Of a stretch of DNA of 64,000 nt, positions 10,501 to 19,123 are shown in pieces. The DNA lies in contig JAGYVD010000003.1 of NCBI GenBank assembly GCA_021209875.1, positions 1,488,001 to 1,552,000 on the forward strand. Direction: 5' to 3'. The stretch comes from Rosellinia necatrix (lineage: Eukaryota > Ascomycota > Sordariomycetes > Xylariales > Xylariaceae). Positions within the stretch are counted from its first letter, which is position 1. Each line of letters begins with the position of its first letter. The notes under the pieces were generated by a model that did not search any database, had not been told where the DNA came from, and was given only the letters and a program-made list of their open reading frames with translations. A program made the translations under genes and the position numbers.

Positions 10501-10810
10501 AACTAGACAAGAGATCCCCAAATCGAGGGAAGTCAAGGAGATCCGCCACCGCTATCTCTTCGCCATCGAGGACCCATTCGAGCTAGATCACAACGTGGCG
10601 CGCACCGTGATGCACGACGGCATTGTCTCCATCCGAAACGAATTCCGCCGGGCCTGGAGGATCATCAAGAACGCTGGTAAGGGCACCGTATCGGAGAATC
10701 TGATGGAGGATGTCAAGGCTCATGAGGAGGAAGTTGAGAGGGTGCAGTTTTCCGCATTGATTGATGATATTCACGGTGATGAGTTCTTTGTCGATATCAA
10801 CCCAACATAA
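7535..10810 (+). CDS. Cid1-family RNA nucleotidyltransferase (poly(A)/poly(U) polymerase-like) with long internal insertion
   Basis: Single-exon 1,091-residue protein. Residues 299-316 form the nucleotidyltransferase motif (FGSLASGFATKAADMDLG), with catalytic-type aspartates D312 and D314. The third aspartate is D772 (GVQCDVNFS), followed by the helical region VRPLVLFVKHWAKARG and the SYGYVLMVLHYL segment. The PAP-associated domain lies near residue 896 (LGTLLQGFFDYYA), and IEDPFELDHNVARTV near residue 1,010 is typical of the family's end. Such enzymes add U, A or C tails to RNA 3' ends and affect decay. Two features are unusual. The N-terminus carries a Gln/His/Ser repeat tract (about residues 120-160, 12-bp DNA repeats at 7,895-8,010). 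About 457 residues separate D314 and D772, where Cid1-type enzymes have roughly 50-60; this insertion holds two similar helical modules. The tail nucleotide cannot be told from sequence. Confidence 0.88.
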   Translation: MESVQGGNGPLEGRLRNLILTNPSTAALLDERSSNTAASMSASPSQHAPQAKEELGDGQASSHTIRSQPKGGKKRPNQAQRRQMNAEFSIPFEPREPVGTHSQHNSRPHPRGGPRAPQHGRQHGQQHGQQHSPQYSPQYSPQHSQQYSQQHGQQHGQQQNPFLSHASAYPASPQDQAAFGSSRGQWFPGQLGRAHVISPDAFAPRNSRQPAQHQPAPYSPGSSWQAGIGSEQLASQSAFLDQLCSQIVTDAEIGPQEIAEKESFRRHVQAICQHVVARHEYEVYGGREFQPETMELKCFGSLASGFATKAADMDLGLLSPMSRLSPDSPESPIPRLIEGALLAAGFGARLLTRTRVPILKLCEKPDMALQQGLLDARKKWESGLDQEEQEPDDDVLEDLDLPSDTNSPLNADRKQVLTKPITSQSSLGGQEISSASEGLFSLKQSPNQSLAGYYGNAKRLLRQLNGRDISHSNSHDFTVPDFILLDKVASAFVQGLHDDDLRSRIMRYPSFHIGDATKQTNYRTLFGVNTMIEGEKLLMLWETTQLFPGHSKTDPKTENAMRQWKHLQHNRNFGDQPLWFNKDLQLCVESLRQIPSIQISQLRQDQHESPRGYHNRTAKIVSRLSVPSSSDINLVPYIVQNYVKGIRDKDIRNKIQEFVSWTGTQNLATVARIHKALHLAADYERAVEHRQYHPDALPVIQSYIALLRRKPIRSRLRPVEYEYLVPVAQYEGTVLDSIKSLPDPAALRPNKPRNRYNDSLEFPKSGVGVQCDVNFSAHLALQNTLLLRCYSHTDPRVRPLVLFVKHWAKARGINTPYRGTLSSYGYVLMVLHYLINIVEPFVCPNLQQLAPPDPDLPPHALEGVTTCQGRNVRFWRDEQAIQSLAQQGLLNQNHDSLGTLLQGFFDYYAQGHMMTTVQKKAFDWGRDVISLRTHGGILSKVEKGWTGAKTVVQPRGGTAPTAAELDLTATHSPPLNGSMAVQAKTGQLGTRQEIPKSREVKEIRHRYLFAIEDPFELDHNVARTVMHDGIVSIRNEFRRAWRIIKNAGKGTVSENLMEDVKAHEEEVERVQFSALIDDIHGDEFFVDINPT
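8870..9600 (+). repeat. Two diverged copies of a gag-like helical module within the nucleotidyltransferase CDS
   Basis: Copy A (about residues 446-545) and copy B (about residues 605-690) share a layout: S-x-x-GY, then NAKRLLRQL in A or RTAKIVSRL in B, a spacer, then AFVQGLHDDDLRSRIM in A or NYVKGIRDKDIRNKIQ in B, then a further helix. The 'FxxGLxDxxLRxxI' pattern is typical of retrotransposon Gag capsid-like helices. The similarity between copies is visible directly; the relation to Gag is an inference. Confidence 0.55.
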
Positions 10811-11445
10811 TGATGGATGCAGGCTCGCTAGCTATTGGCAGAATGTTGCTGTAAGTTGCCGCTCATAGGTCGGATGGCGTGGAATGAGGTGATGACGTAA
10901 CGAACCCGATTTATTATAGCTCTGTCTCCTTGCAAGATAGTAATTGAATGGGGTCTGTGGCTCTTTTCCTTTGCCATAATTATTCACGGAGACGGGTAGT
11001 AAATGTGGTGACTCTTGCAGAACTTTCGGTTTGCACTCCCCATTGATGCGAAGGGTCGAATCTCGTTTGACAAACCTCCGTGATCCTATATTCGTCTGTT
11101 ATAAATACAGATATGTTAGAATGGCTCGTCTAATCGCCGGACCATATCCGGTCGTCATCCACGAGGCAGCATAACCACTCGACTCGAAATACGCCTTGCA
11201 GCGGTCATCTCTCGGAAGTGGTAGTACTAGCTATCCTCTAGTACCCTACCGCCATAGTTCGAGATATGATACACAGTAGTTATCAAATCATTAATTCTAT
11301 GCGCTGCGTGCATCACATTATCGCTAGTATACGTTTGGTCCGGGCACTAGATTCCGACAGGCTCATCATAATAGGCTCCAGAATAAAATCCCGGCATCAT
11401 TGTCGCTGGGTGCTGGTTGCAATAACCCCCACTAGCGGCTTCCCA
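10811..11445. other. Intergenic between convergent nucleotidyltransferase and XPG-type genes
   Basis: Contains both 3' ends. No further gene, RNA or repeat was seen. Confidence 0.55.
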
Positions 11446-13497
11446 TCAATCCATATTCGAATCGCCTAGGATGGAAAAGGGGTTGACAGATACGGGTCGA
11501 TTAGGGTTTATTTCACTTCTCAATAAACCGGTTCTGCTCCGTTTTCTCGGTTTTTTGGCCACCGGTCGCCCCGGAGGCTCAGCCACCAGAGCATCGAGGA
11601 CGTTTGTGAGGATAGAGAGAACGTTAGCTTCATTAGCGGCGGCCAGCGCCTGCGGCATAGTCTCCACGGTCGGCCATTCCGTAATGGGGGGGAAAGTACA
11701 AAGGCATTCTTGCATTTCTTGCAACTCGGGAGATAGCGGTGGGTTGAGCAACGCGGCGACGTCTAGGGCTTGCTTTACCATCCTCAGGGAGTAAAGCGAC
11801 GCATGTGCTAGTGCGGAAACGTGTATTATATCCCATGAGTGCTCCTCTCCACTATCAGATGCAATTTTAACGTCGTTCAGGAGCGAAACAAATAGGGGGG
11901 ATCGTTCTGTGGATGCCGACAACAGGACGTCCTGGTAAATGGCGAGCGCAAGCCATTGAACATTGCTGTCGTGGATGTGCTTGGCAAGCTTCTTGACCGT
12001 ATCCAGTATTACACGACATAACTCGAGGGCTTCCTCTGGATCTGGCACGTCAATTTTCCTACCTCCCATCATGGAATCAGAACTTTCAAGCAAACGGTAC
12101 TCTATAATAGTTGGCGACCGATCAGCTGTGAGGTTTTGGATAACACTGTACGCAAGCTGGCGGACAGCCGTGCTCATGGTCCATGCGCTCTTCCTGCTGC
12201 GATCCTGTTCAGAAAGTTTCAGTCAGTAGTTGCATCAAAATTGAGGAGGATGCGCGTTTCTGCGTTTGCCGGATTTATTAGATCAAGGATATCAGGAGGG
12301 AGGGGGGGGTGAAAAATTGAGGACTAAACCTCGTGCGCCATATGTGTTTAAAATATGATGAGAAATCTAACCTCAATCATGACAGGTAAAAACATTGCTA
12401 AAGCATCTGGGCCGCGGGCGCTCCCAGAACTCTCCTTAGTTTGCATGGGTTTAGTGTTTCCTAGTAAGAGAGTCTGTATAACAATCTCAGATATTCTCGG
12501 ATCGAGATCGGAGAGAATTTTCTTTACGGGGTGATCTATTGGTAGATACTCCTTCATGGAATATTCCTCCATGAAGTCACGGAATTCGGGTGACTTGAGG
12601 TCGTTGCCTTTCATACTTCTCACTTGATGTATTGCCATCGGGAAGCTGATCCGATCCGTTATGGTTTGGAAGGCAACACGAGGTAAGCCGCCCACATTAC
12701 CTATACCCAAAGCATCGTTAATGACATGCAAGGAGAACTTGCGGGTCATCAGTCCTTGGGATTTGTCCCAGCGGTCAACGGCGACAAGATCATGAAGGAA
12801 AGACATGGTACCATCCCGACCAAGGTCAGTAATGAGCAAATCCGAGTCATTTGTCAGGATCACGCCTCCGTGGCGCCGAACATCCTCTGCACAGAACATG
12901 TCAGCTTCACCGGGCACGACCTCGACGAGCGGGCCCCAAGTTTGGCAGCTTCTGAGGATTTCTATGACGGCCGGAACGAGAAAAGGAGGTAGCGGGAGCC
13001 AGCGCCTGTGGTGGATGTTGTGGGTGAGTGCAATCTCAGACTTCACGATATCAAAGGCATCCGCCGGCAGCTTAGGTGATCCGTAAGGATGTGTATTAAG
13101 CAAATCCCTCATGATGCGCGACTGGTCTAGAAGGCGCTGCTTTCTCACTAGCCACTTGGTTGGGGGCAGGTAGCCATCAAAGTATATTTTCCGACTATGA
13201 TACGCAGCTGCATTAGTAATGGGGAATATATACGGCCTCGTGGACCTGGACTGTTCATTTTTCTTCTTACACGGTGACATTATATGCCTGCAACTCATCC
13301 AGCCATTCTATCAGCGCCTGGCCAAGCCTCGCATACGTGGGGCTGCAGATGAAGGCATTGCTACGTGGCCGCCGGCGGACGAAACCATGCAGGATTTGGT
13401 GAACCAGGGCCGGCCCGTCAATCACAAACGACTCGCCGCGAAGGTAGTTGAAGTTGCCAAGTCGTCTAACGGCAGGGCCAAGTCCCTTGATACCCAT
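11446..13497 (-). CDS. XPG/FEN-like nuclease family protein of the asteroid type
   Basis: Three exons (13497-13271, 13194-12372, 12204-11446) give 602 residues. Intron 13,195-13,270 (donor GTAAGA, acceptor CATAG) and intron 12,205-12,371 (donor GTTAGA, branch ACTGAC, acceptor AACAG) keep the frame. The N-terminus MGIKGLGPAVRRLG starts at the second ATG of the open frame, as is usual for XPG-like proteins. FDGYLPPTKW follows the first intron with D82. The XPG-I-like block (VEVVPGEADMFCAEDV, then VILTNDSDLLITDL) carries E172, D174, D192 and D194, so the acidic metal-binding residues look largely present. The C-terminal half (SAWTMSTAVRQLAY onward) is helical, and the end is basic (KKPRKRSR) as in a nuclear signal. 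Asteroid homologues are poorly characterised; nuclease activity is an inference. Confidence 0.85.
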
Positions 13498-14177
13498 GAT
13501 GCCTTGGATACAATGATCCAACCGGGCCGGATGTTATAGCAATTGGCTGGCTGACCTTATTCCGTGTGTCTGTGTGTGTGTCTGTATGTGTGTCTATGTG
13601 TGCACGTGTGTGCCTGCGTGTGTAGGTAGATAGATGTAAGGATGGGAAGAGCTGGGATCAATGGTGGTAAATCAACATCTTGAATTGGCAATTTCTGTAA
13701 TATAACAGATGCGCAATTATTCATGAGTAAATGCTTAGCCATACATTATTGCCTACTTAAGTAGACAGGGTTGAATTGGTAGGTTGATGGCAGAAGGTTA
13801 TCTTCGTGCATGATATATTTTCATCGCCTCCCGTCTGATTGGGGGTCATGTCAGAAAAGTAGAGCTGCTACCGATCTCGCCAGCTGGCCATCTGCTGGTC
13901 TGTCAAAGACAGGGATATTTCCGAGGTTGAAGGTTGTGCAGCATGGGGCTATCAGTCTAGCCCGGAATGTCCTATCTCGGGGCCTACCTAGGAGCGAGCT
14001 AGGTACCTAGGTACTTCGTAGCTCACCTAAGCTAAGTATCTAGCCTTCCTGGGGTAGCTCTGTCCCTGTCTTAACCAAACCCATAAATTTCTCCCCTCCA
14101 TTCCAAACAAATCCTCCAATTTTTTTTTCTCTTCCTTTGTCTTCCCTTCTACCAGTCAACTTCCCTCCCCTTCCAAG
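13498..14177. other. Divergent spacer between the XPG-type and PRPP synthetase genes
   Basis: Contains a TG-rich microsatellite (13,557-13,640) and a short TAGGTACC cluster (about 13,984-14,040). A long pyrimidine-rich stretch (14,090-14,175) runs into the PRPP synthetase ATG, a common feature of highly expressed fungal promoters. Confidence 0.55.
13557..13640. repeat. Imperfect (TG)n microsatellite
   Basis: Tandem TGTG with interspersed TGTC, TATG and TGCACG, ending in TAGGTAGATAGATG. It lies just upstream of the XPG-type start codon. Confidence 0.85.
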
Positions 14178-15977
14178 ATGCGAGGCACGCTGGTGTTCTC
14201 GGGCAGCTCGTGTCCCGCCCTGACAGGCAAAATATGCGAGAACCTGGGGATGGTCCCAGCTGAAGCTGACCTCTCCCAATTCTCCAATGTGCGTTGACAA
14301 TCTGCTTGTGCGAATTGAAGCTGGCCACTGTGTTTCCTCGCTCCCTTTTGCCTCCATCCTCTGATCCGCATCGTCCATCCTCCTGCCTCTGCTGCCTCTG
14401 CTGCCTCTGCTGCCTCTATTCCTCTACTGCCTATCCTATGCCTTCACACCATCTGCCCCCAACCAGCTCGATGCCAGACTGGCTGACATCTTGCCAAGGG
14501 TGAAACTAGTGTTCGCATCCTGACCAGTGTCCGGGATAAGGACGTCTTCATCGTCCAATCCGGAAGCCCTACCATCAATGACACTATCATGGAGCTGCTT
14601 ATTATGATCTCGGCATGCAAGGGAGGTTCGGCCAACAAGGTCACCGGTAAGCCCCCGCGAATCTCATAACTTGCGCGCCGTCGCCGCTGACCGTTCGCCT
14701 CCCTTATCCCAGCTGTTCTTCCCTACTTCCCCTACAGCCGACAGTCCAAGAAGAAATCTCACCGCGGCGCCATCACCGCTCGTATGCTGGCTAACCTGCT
14801 TCACGTCGCCGGAGTCAAGCATGTTGTTACTGTTGACCTCCACGCTTCTCAGATGCAAGGCTTCTTCAAGTGCCCGGTCGATAACCTGCATGCGGAGCCT
14901 TTGATTGCTCGGTGGGTGCGACTCAATATCCCAAATTGGAAAGAGGCCGTTGTCGTGTCCAAAAATGCCGGGGGGACCAAAAGAGTTACCTCGCTTGCCG
15001 ATGCCCTGAAGCTCAATTTTGGTCTGGTTACCACGGACAGAAAACGCGCCAGCAACATGACTGCTAGCATGATCATGAGAGAACTGGACGGATGGGATCA
15101 TGGTACTGCATATGTGAGCGGGGTTCGCCGAACTCCCGCCACCACCAACTCCGATATGGATACCACCTACAATCTTTCAACACCTACGTCTCGCTCTATC
15201 GCAGATTCACAAGGCTCTCCCAGGCGTCCCGTTGCGCAACCTCCGCGTCCTACCAACAACACGGTCCGGTCTCCGTATCCACGGTCCTTCCATGCCTCAT
15301 CCCAGGCCTCCCAGGCGTCCACCATCGAGGAACTCCGTGACGAGGAAGATGAGGCACAAGAGTATAATGACGAACGTGCCCAGGAAGTGACACACGGACG
15401 GCTTGTTCAGGGTCATGTTGTGCCAGACGACTTCGTCTCGCCAAGCCAGTCAGATGGTGATGGTAGCCAATCCTATCAAGGAGCAGACGAGGACCCTATG
15501 ACTATGTCACGTGCATCGTCCTTCTTCGCGCCGGAGCCACACGCTCTCGGCGGATCGGGTGAAGTCGGAGATTCATCCGATGAGGAGGAGGAGAAACTCC
15601 AGGACCCAAAGGTCGAACACATGATCACATTGGTGGGCAACGTTAAGGACCGCCCCGTGTTGATCGTGGATGACATGATCGATAAAGCTGGATCTTGGAT
15701 TGCCGCAGCTGAGACGGTCGTCAAGCGAGGCGGGGCCCAAAAGGTCTACTGTATGGCCACGCACGGCGTGTTCGGGGCTGACTGCCTAGAGCAGCTCCAG
15801 GCATGTGATTGCATCCACCAGATCATCGTGACCAACAGTTTCCCCATCCCAGATCGACGAGCTAAGAACGCGAGTAAGTTGGTGATTCTGGATCTTTCTT
15901 TCTTGTTGTCCGAAGCAATTCGGCGCAATCATTACGGCGAGTCCATCTCACCACTGTTCCAACATATGTTGGATTGA
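14178..15977 (+). CDS. PRS: Ribose-phosphate pyrophosphokinase (PRPP synthetase) with long acidic insertion
   Basis: Exons 14,178-14,288, 14,499-14,646 and 14,713-15,977 give 507 residues. The first intron is 14,289-14,498 (donor GTGCGT, CTGAC branch); the second is 14,647-14,712 (GTAAGC...CCCAG). The protein makes PRPP from ribose-5-phosphate and ATP for nucleotide, His and Trp synthesis. Conserved blocks: [69 protein letters not shown], the PRPP-binding segment [10 protein letters not shown] (D406, D407, D410), and [10 protein letters not shown] at the end. Residues about 199-384, between TTDRKR and the [10 protein letters not shown] block, are a low-complexity Ser/Asp/Glu-rich insertion absent from compact PRS enzymes. 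Yeast Prs1 and Prs5 carry comparable non-homologous regions, and this gene belongs with that type. Which paralogue it is cannot be settled here. Confidence 0.95.
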
Positions 15978-16882
15978 GGTAGTTGAACAACCAGCGTTAC
16001 CTTGGCGAGAGTGACAGCCATGCCAGATGGCTTACGTACAGTTTTACTATTGTACATTATGAGACACGAGTGCAAGATTCGTTGGGTTTACCAATTAGCA
16101 TGGCGTTTCGGAGGTGGTTTGGCAAAGCTTCACAGCTTATGCATTTTGCGGAAAAGGTCAATTAGAGACAGAGAGATCAGCACTCAGATACCACTCGCCC
16201 ACCACCAAGGTATGTTTTTACTATTACCGCACGATTAACGGGCGTTATAATGTGACATGGTGAATCTTTGCGAGCTGCAAATTGCTCCACAAATTCCACA
16301 CACCCAATGGTGCTATCTTCGGATAGCCAGGACTGGCATCCCTCTAGGATCGGTCCTGAACGGAACATTGGTAGAGAAGACCGTCCTTTGGGATCCTACG
16401 ATTATAGAAGGCCAGACACTCAGATCTTCATTAGTAAGACCTCATCCTCCGGGATAAGTGGGTGTTTGGCAAGAGAAATTTTCGGACATGCTAGACACCA
16501 ATTACCAAAATGTCGAATCTCGAGAGACAAGAGACATCACAATAATAAACGGAGGTGGCTATTTAACACCTCGTCAAAGTTCCTTAGGTTGCTTTATGAT
16601 TAGTCATCTTATAATTGACAACCCATTCATTCATTAAAGTCTCCAGTAAGTCGCATCCTGCCCTACCGGTACGAGACAACACAACAGTCCATCCTTGTGT
16701 TTGCGAATGTGAAGCAAACTTGTGCAAAATTTTCTCGTCTGTTCCTGCATAAATACATCTGCAAAGCAAACTCGCCAAATAGGCAACAATAGGCAAGTCA
16801 AATTTCAAAAGGCGGGCAAAGTGGTGAGGCCACTGAGAGCATGGCGGCTGGCCGAACCCCCGTACCCGCGGCATTTGCTCAA
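15978..16882. other. Intergenic between PRPP synthetase and the OTU-like locus
   Basis: Convergent 3' regions. Short open frames exist on both strands but have no protein-like composition or family motif. Confidence 0.5.
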
Positions 16883-17104
16883 TCATCGATCAACCTTATT
16901 TGGAGCACTTTCAGCGGTGCTCATAAATCTTCTCAGCTGGAAATAATCGCAGCCGTAGTTTCTCGGCACGGGGGGAAGAACCTCCTTCGTCCAGTCGTTT
17001 CGCCAAGGGTGCTGGATGGTGTGCTTGACTTTCTTAGAATCCGCCTTTGGCGCATTTGGAAAGCGTGCCGTCGCCGCCACCGTCACACGAGGGTACCGGA
17101 ACTC
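16883..17104 (-). other. In-frame continuation of the OTU-like reading frame after a TAG stop (73 codons)
   Basis: Immediately after the TAG at 17,105-17,107 the same frame stays open to a TGA at 16,883-16,885. The encoded stretch looks like real protein (EFRYPRVTVAATARFPNAPK, then HPWRNDWTKEVLPP and CDYFQLRRF). No intron of acceptable length removes the TAG without deleting the NNHFQPL motif. Possible explanations are a premature stop (CAG to TAG), stop-codon readthrough, or chance. Confidence 0.5.
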
Positions 17105-18494
17105 CTAGCTCAGGTACTCATTGACGGCAAGAGGCTGAAAGTGGTTGTTACCCTCAAACAACATGAACACATGGCGGCTGTTGTAAGCACCTCGGATACT
17201 GACCTCGGTGCACACATTCTTCCTCTTGTCATATGTGAAGGTCACAAGATGGATATTGTATAGATCAGCGGTGATCTGTTGCATCACACTTGGTGTCCAG
17301 CAATGGGGCATGTGTAGCAATTGCCAGAGGTTGGCCTTAAACTTGTGCGTCGTCGGGAACTTGCCGTCTCTCAGAATTGGACCATAAGTCGCGAAAAACT
17401 GTGTGTTCAGTCTCGCATAAAGGTCATATCGTGGATGCGTTTTGTCGCTGAGGACGTGTTTGAAATACGCATAGTGCTCAGCCTTAACTATATCCCAGCG
17501 ACTAGGCGTCCCATGCAAGCTGTATGCTAGGGCACGCCAGTAACAATCACCCTCGGGCTCCGTGTGGTTGTCGGCAGCTACAAATCCGATCTTCTCAACC
17601 AGGGGGAACCCTTTGTATAGTTTGGTCCGCTCCCTGGTCCAGTTACGTTTCATGGCTTGCTCCTCATCAAGCGTCTCGCCGGCATAAAAGGTCTCTTCAA
17701 CAACGCGATTGATATCGCGTTCCAGACCCACGGCACCAGCGTTAATAGCAACATCGCGGATGTAGCTGTCCAGCTTCAGGCGAAGGCCAGACTTGGGTCC
17801 AGGGATCTCGCCAACGTCATTGAAGCGATCCTGGTATCGCAGCGCCCGTTCAATCTCTCCGGTCGATCTCGCGTTGCCGCTATAGCCGTAGAAAGAATCA
17901 CTCTCCGGCTCGTCCCTCAGGTATCGTCGTCCCACGCCGTCGGCCGGATTCTTGAAATCAAGAGAGGATAGCGACAGGCCCTGCGCGTGGGAACGATGAT
18001 GGCCTCGGCCGTCACGGTACGAATCTGCGCCGGCCCGTCGACATCGAAGGGGGGAACGCGAACGCGAACGCGAACGCGAACGCGCGCGCGCACGCAGCAT
18101 GCCGGACGCTCTTCCAGCACGGCCACCAATCACGGATTCGTACGTGATAGCAAAACTTTTTCCATGCGCCGACGCGGGCGCTTCTTTCTTGACCGAAACA
18201 GAAGCCTCACTCTCTGTATTGGCTTCATAGCCGTAATCAATCGCGTCGTTTTGAGCACGTCCGATGGGGTCCACAGGCTGGCCACGGAACCCGAAGCCCA
18301 GTCCCCCCCTGCTCCGCCGGGGCGACCTCGCCGCGGTACTCATCTCCGGAATCCTCGTAGTCGGGGAGGTCATCGATGTCGTCGTCGCGGCGGGCGGCGG
18401 GCTTGAGCTCGGGTCGCAGCGGCCACCGGCCGCGGAACTCTTCCTCGTCCTCGGAGTCGCTGGGGATCATGCGGGCGCCGTCCGGGCCGTACAT
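17105..18494 (-). CDS. OTU-like cysteine protease domain protein, C-terminal part (frame disturbed)
   Basis: The frame ending at the TAG at 17,105 encodes an OTU-like fold: EPEGDCYWRALAYSLHG (Asp-Cys active-site loop), a helical middle with WDIVKAEHYAYF, TPSVMQQITADLYNIHL, then FMLFEGNNHFQPL with the likely catalytic His. OTU proteins cleave ubiquitin or ubiquitin-like conjugates; activity here is inferred from the motifs. The N-terminal half is Arg/Ser-rich (RSRSRSRSRS near 18,060-18,090). Upstream of about 18,310 this frame loses protein-like character, while the neighbouring frame is natural (MYGPDG at 18,494, then SDSEDEEEFRG and DDDIDDLPDYEDSGDEY). A frame change at the C7 run 18,303-18,309 joins the two. 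It is either part of one long gene reaching to 20,053 or a separate gene starting at 18,494. Confidence 0.65.
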
Positions 18495-19117
18495 GACGCC
18501 GCCGCCGCCGACAAGGTAGGACGAACGACGGGGGGGGGCGGGTGGTGGTGGTGGTGGTGGTGGTGGCGGTGGTGACCCTTCTTGTCTTCCTCCGAGGAGT
18601 CGGCGAGGCTGATGACGTCGCAGTTCTCGTAGCTCTGGCCGCCGCTGCTGCTGCTCGGAAGACCACCGCAGAACCGAAGCGAGTTACCGCCGGGCTTGGA
18701 CTGCGGGGTGGCGCGATGGCCGCCGCTGGTGCCGTTCGCCGCGGAGACGACCTTGACGGGCTCTCGGAGGGGCGTGTCGACCATGATGTATTCCCCAGCG
18801 ACGAGCGGCTCGGGTCGGCGAATAGACTCCAATTCCCGCTCCCAGAGAGTTTCGTTAGTAGGGTTGTTGGAGCGGGCTCCAATAGCCTCTGTCGAATTCT
18901 TGCCCGTTTTGGCCGGAGCGGGCATTGGCTCAGTCTGAGCCGATCCGTCCTCATACTTCTTCTGCGCGGCAGGCTCGGTCTGGGTCGACATATCCTTACC
19001 ATCGGGTATAGCCAACGCGGTCTGAGTTGGCCGACTCTCACATTCAGCGCCAACAGCGGGAGGGGCTGGAATAGCTGCGGGAATCGGCATGATGGGGGAA
19101 GGGGAAAGAGAACGCAA
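18467..19117 (-). CDS. Uncharacterised reading frame, probable middle part of the OTU-like gene
   Basis: No family recognised. Features visible: STQTEP and SAQTEP repeats (STQTEPAAQ, then SAQTEPMPA), the tryptophan segment LWERELESIRRPEPLVAGEY, an acidic CDVISLADSSEED stretch, and a run of eight or so histidines followed by prolines at 18,540-18,570. The frame loses natural composition at the G9 run 18,530-18,538, where a one-base change would connect it to the MYGPDG frame of the OTU-like part. The stop at 18,467 is therefore probably not the real end. Its first ATG (19,117) lies only 7 bp past the stop of the next reading frame on the same strand and in the same frame, which points to one gene with an unrecognised intron or a sequence error. 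Confidence 0.45.
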   Translation of the reverse strand: MRSLSPSPIMPIPAAIPAPPAVGAECESRPTQTALAIPDGKDMSTQTEPAAQKKYEDGSAQTEPMPAPAKTGKNSTEAIGARSNNPTNETLWERELESIRRPEPLVAGEYIMVDTPLREPVKVVSAANGTSGGHRATPQSKPGGNSLRFCGGLPSSSSGGQSYENCDVISLADSSEEDKKGHHRHHHHHHHHPPPPVVRPTLSAAAASCTARTAPA

Positions 19118-19123
19118 AAAGGC

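Noticed and set aside
13195..13270. Alternative acceptor GCAG at 13,205 for the XPG-type first intron
   Set aside because: Only a few bases beyond the ACTAAT branch site; the CATAG acceptor gives the correct phase and the conserved VRKIYFDGY junction.
14040..14378. 112-codon minus-strand frame upstream of PRPP synthetase
   Set aside because: Covers exon 1 and the pyrimidine-rich leader of the PRPP synthetase gene on the opposite strand; no conserved features.
16584..16886. 100-codon minus-strand frame downstream of the OTU-like continuation
   Set aside because: Different frame from the continuation, no motif, and its start overlaps the TGA that ends the continuation.
18370..19053. 227-codon minus-strand frame rich in Arg/Pro overlapping the OTU-like locus
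   Set aside because: Arg/Pro/Thr runs are typical of an out-of-frame reading of GC-rich sequence; it lacks any motif, unlike the neighbouring frames.
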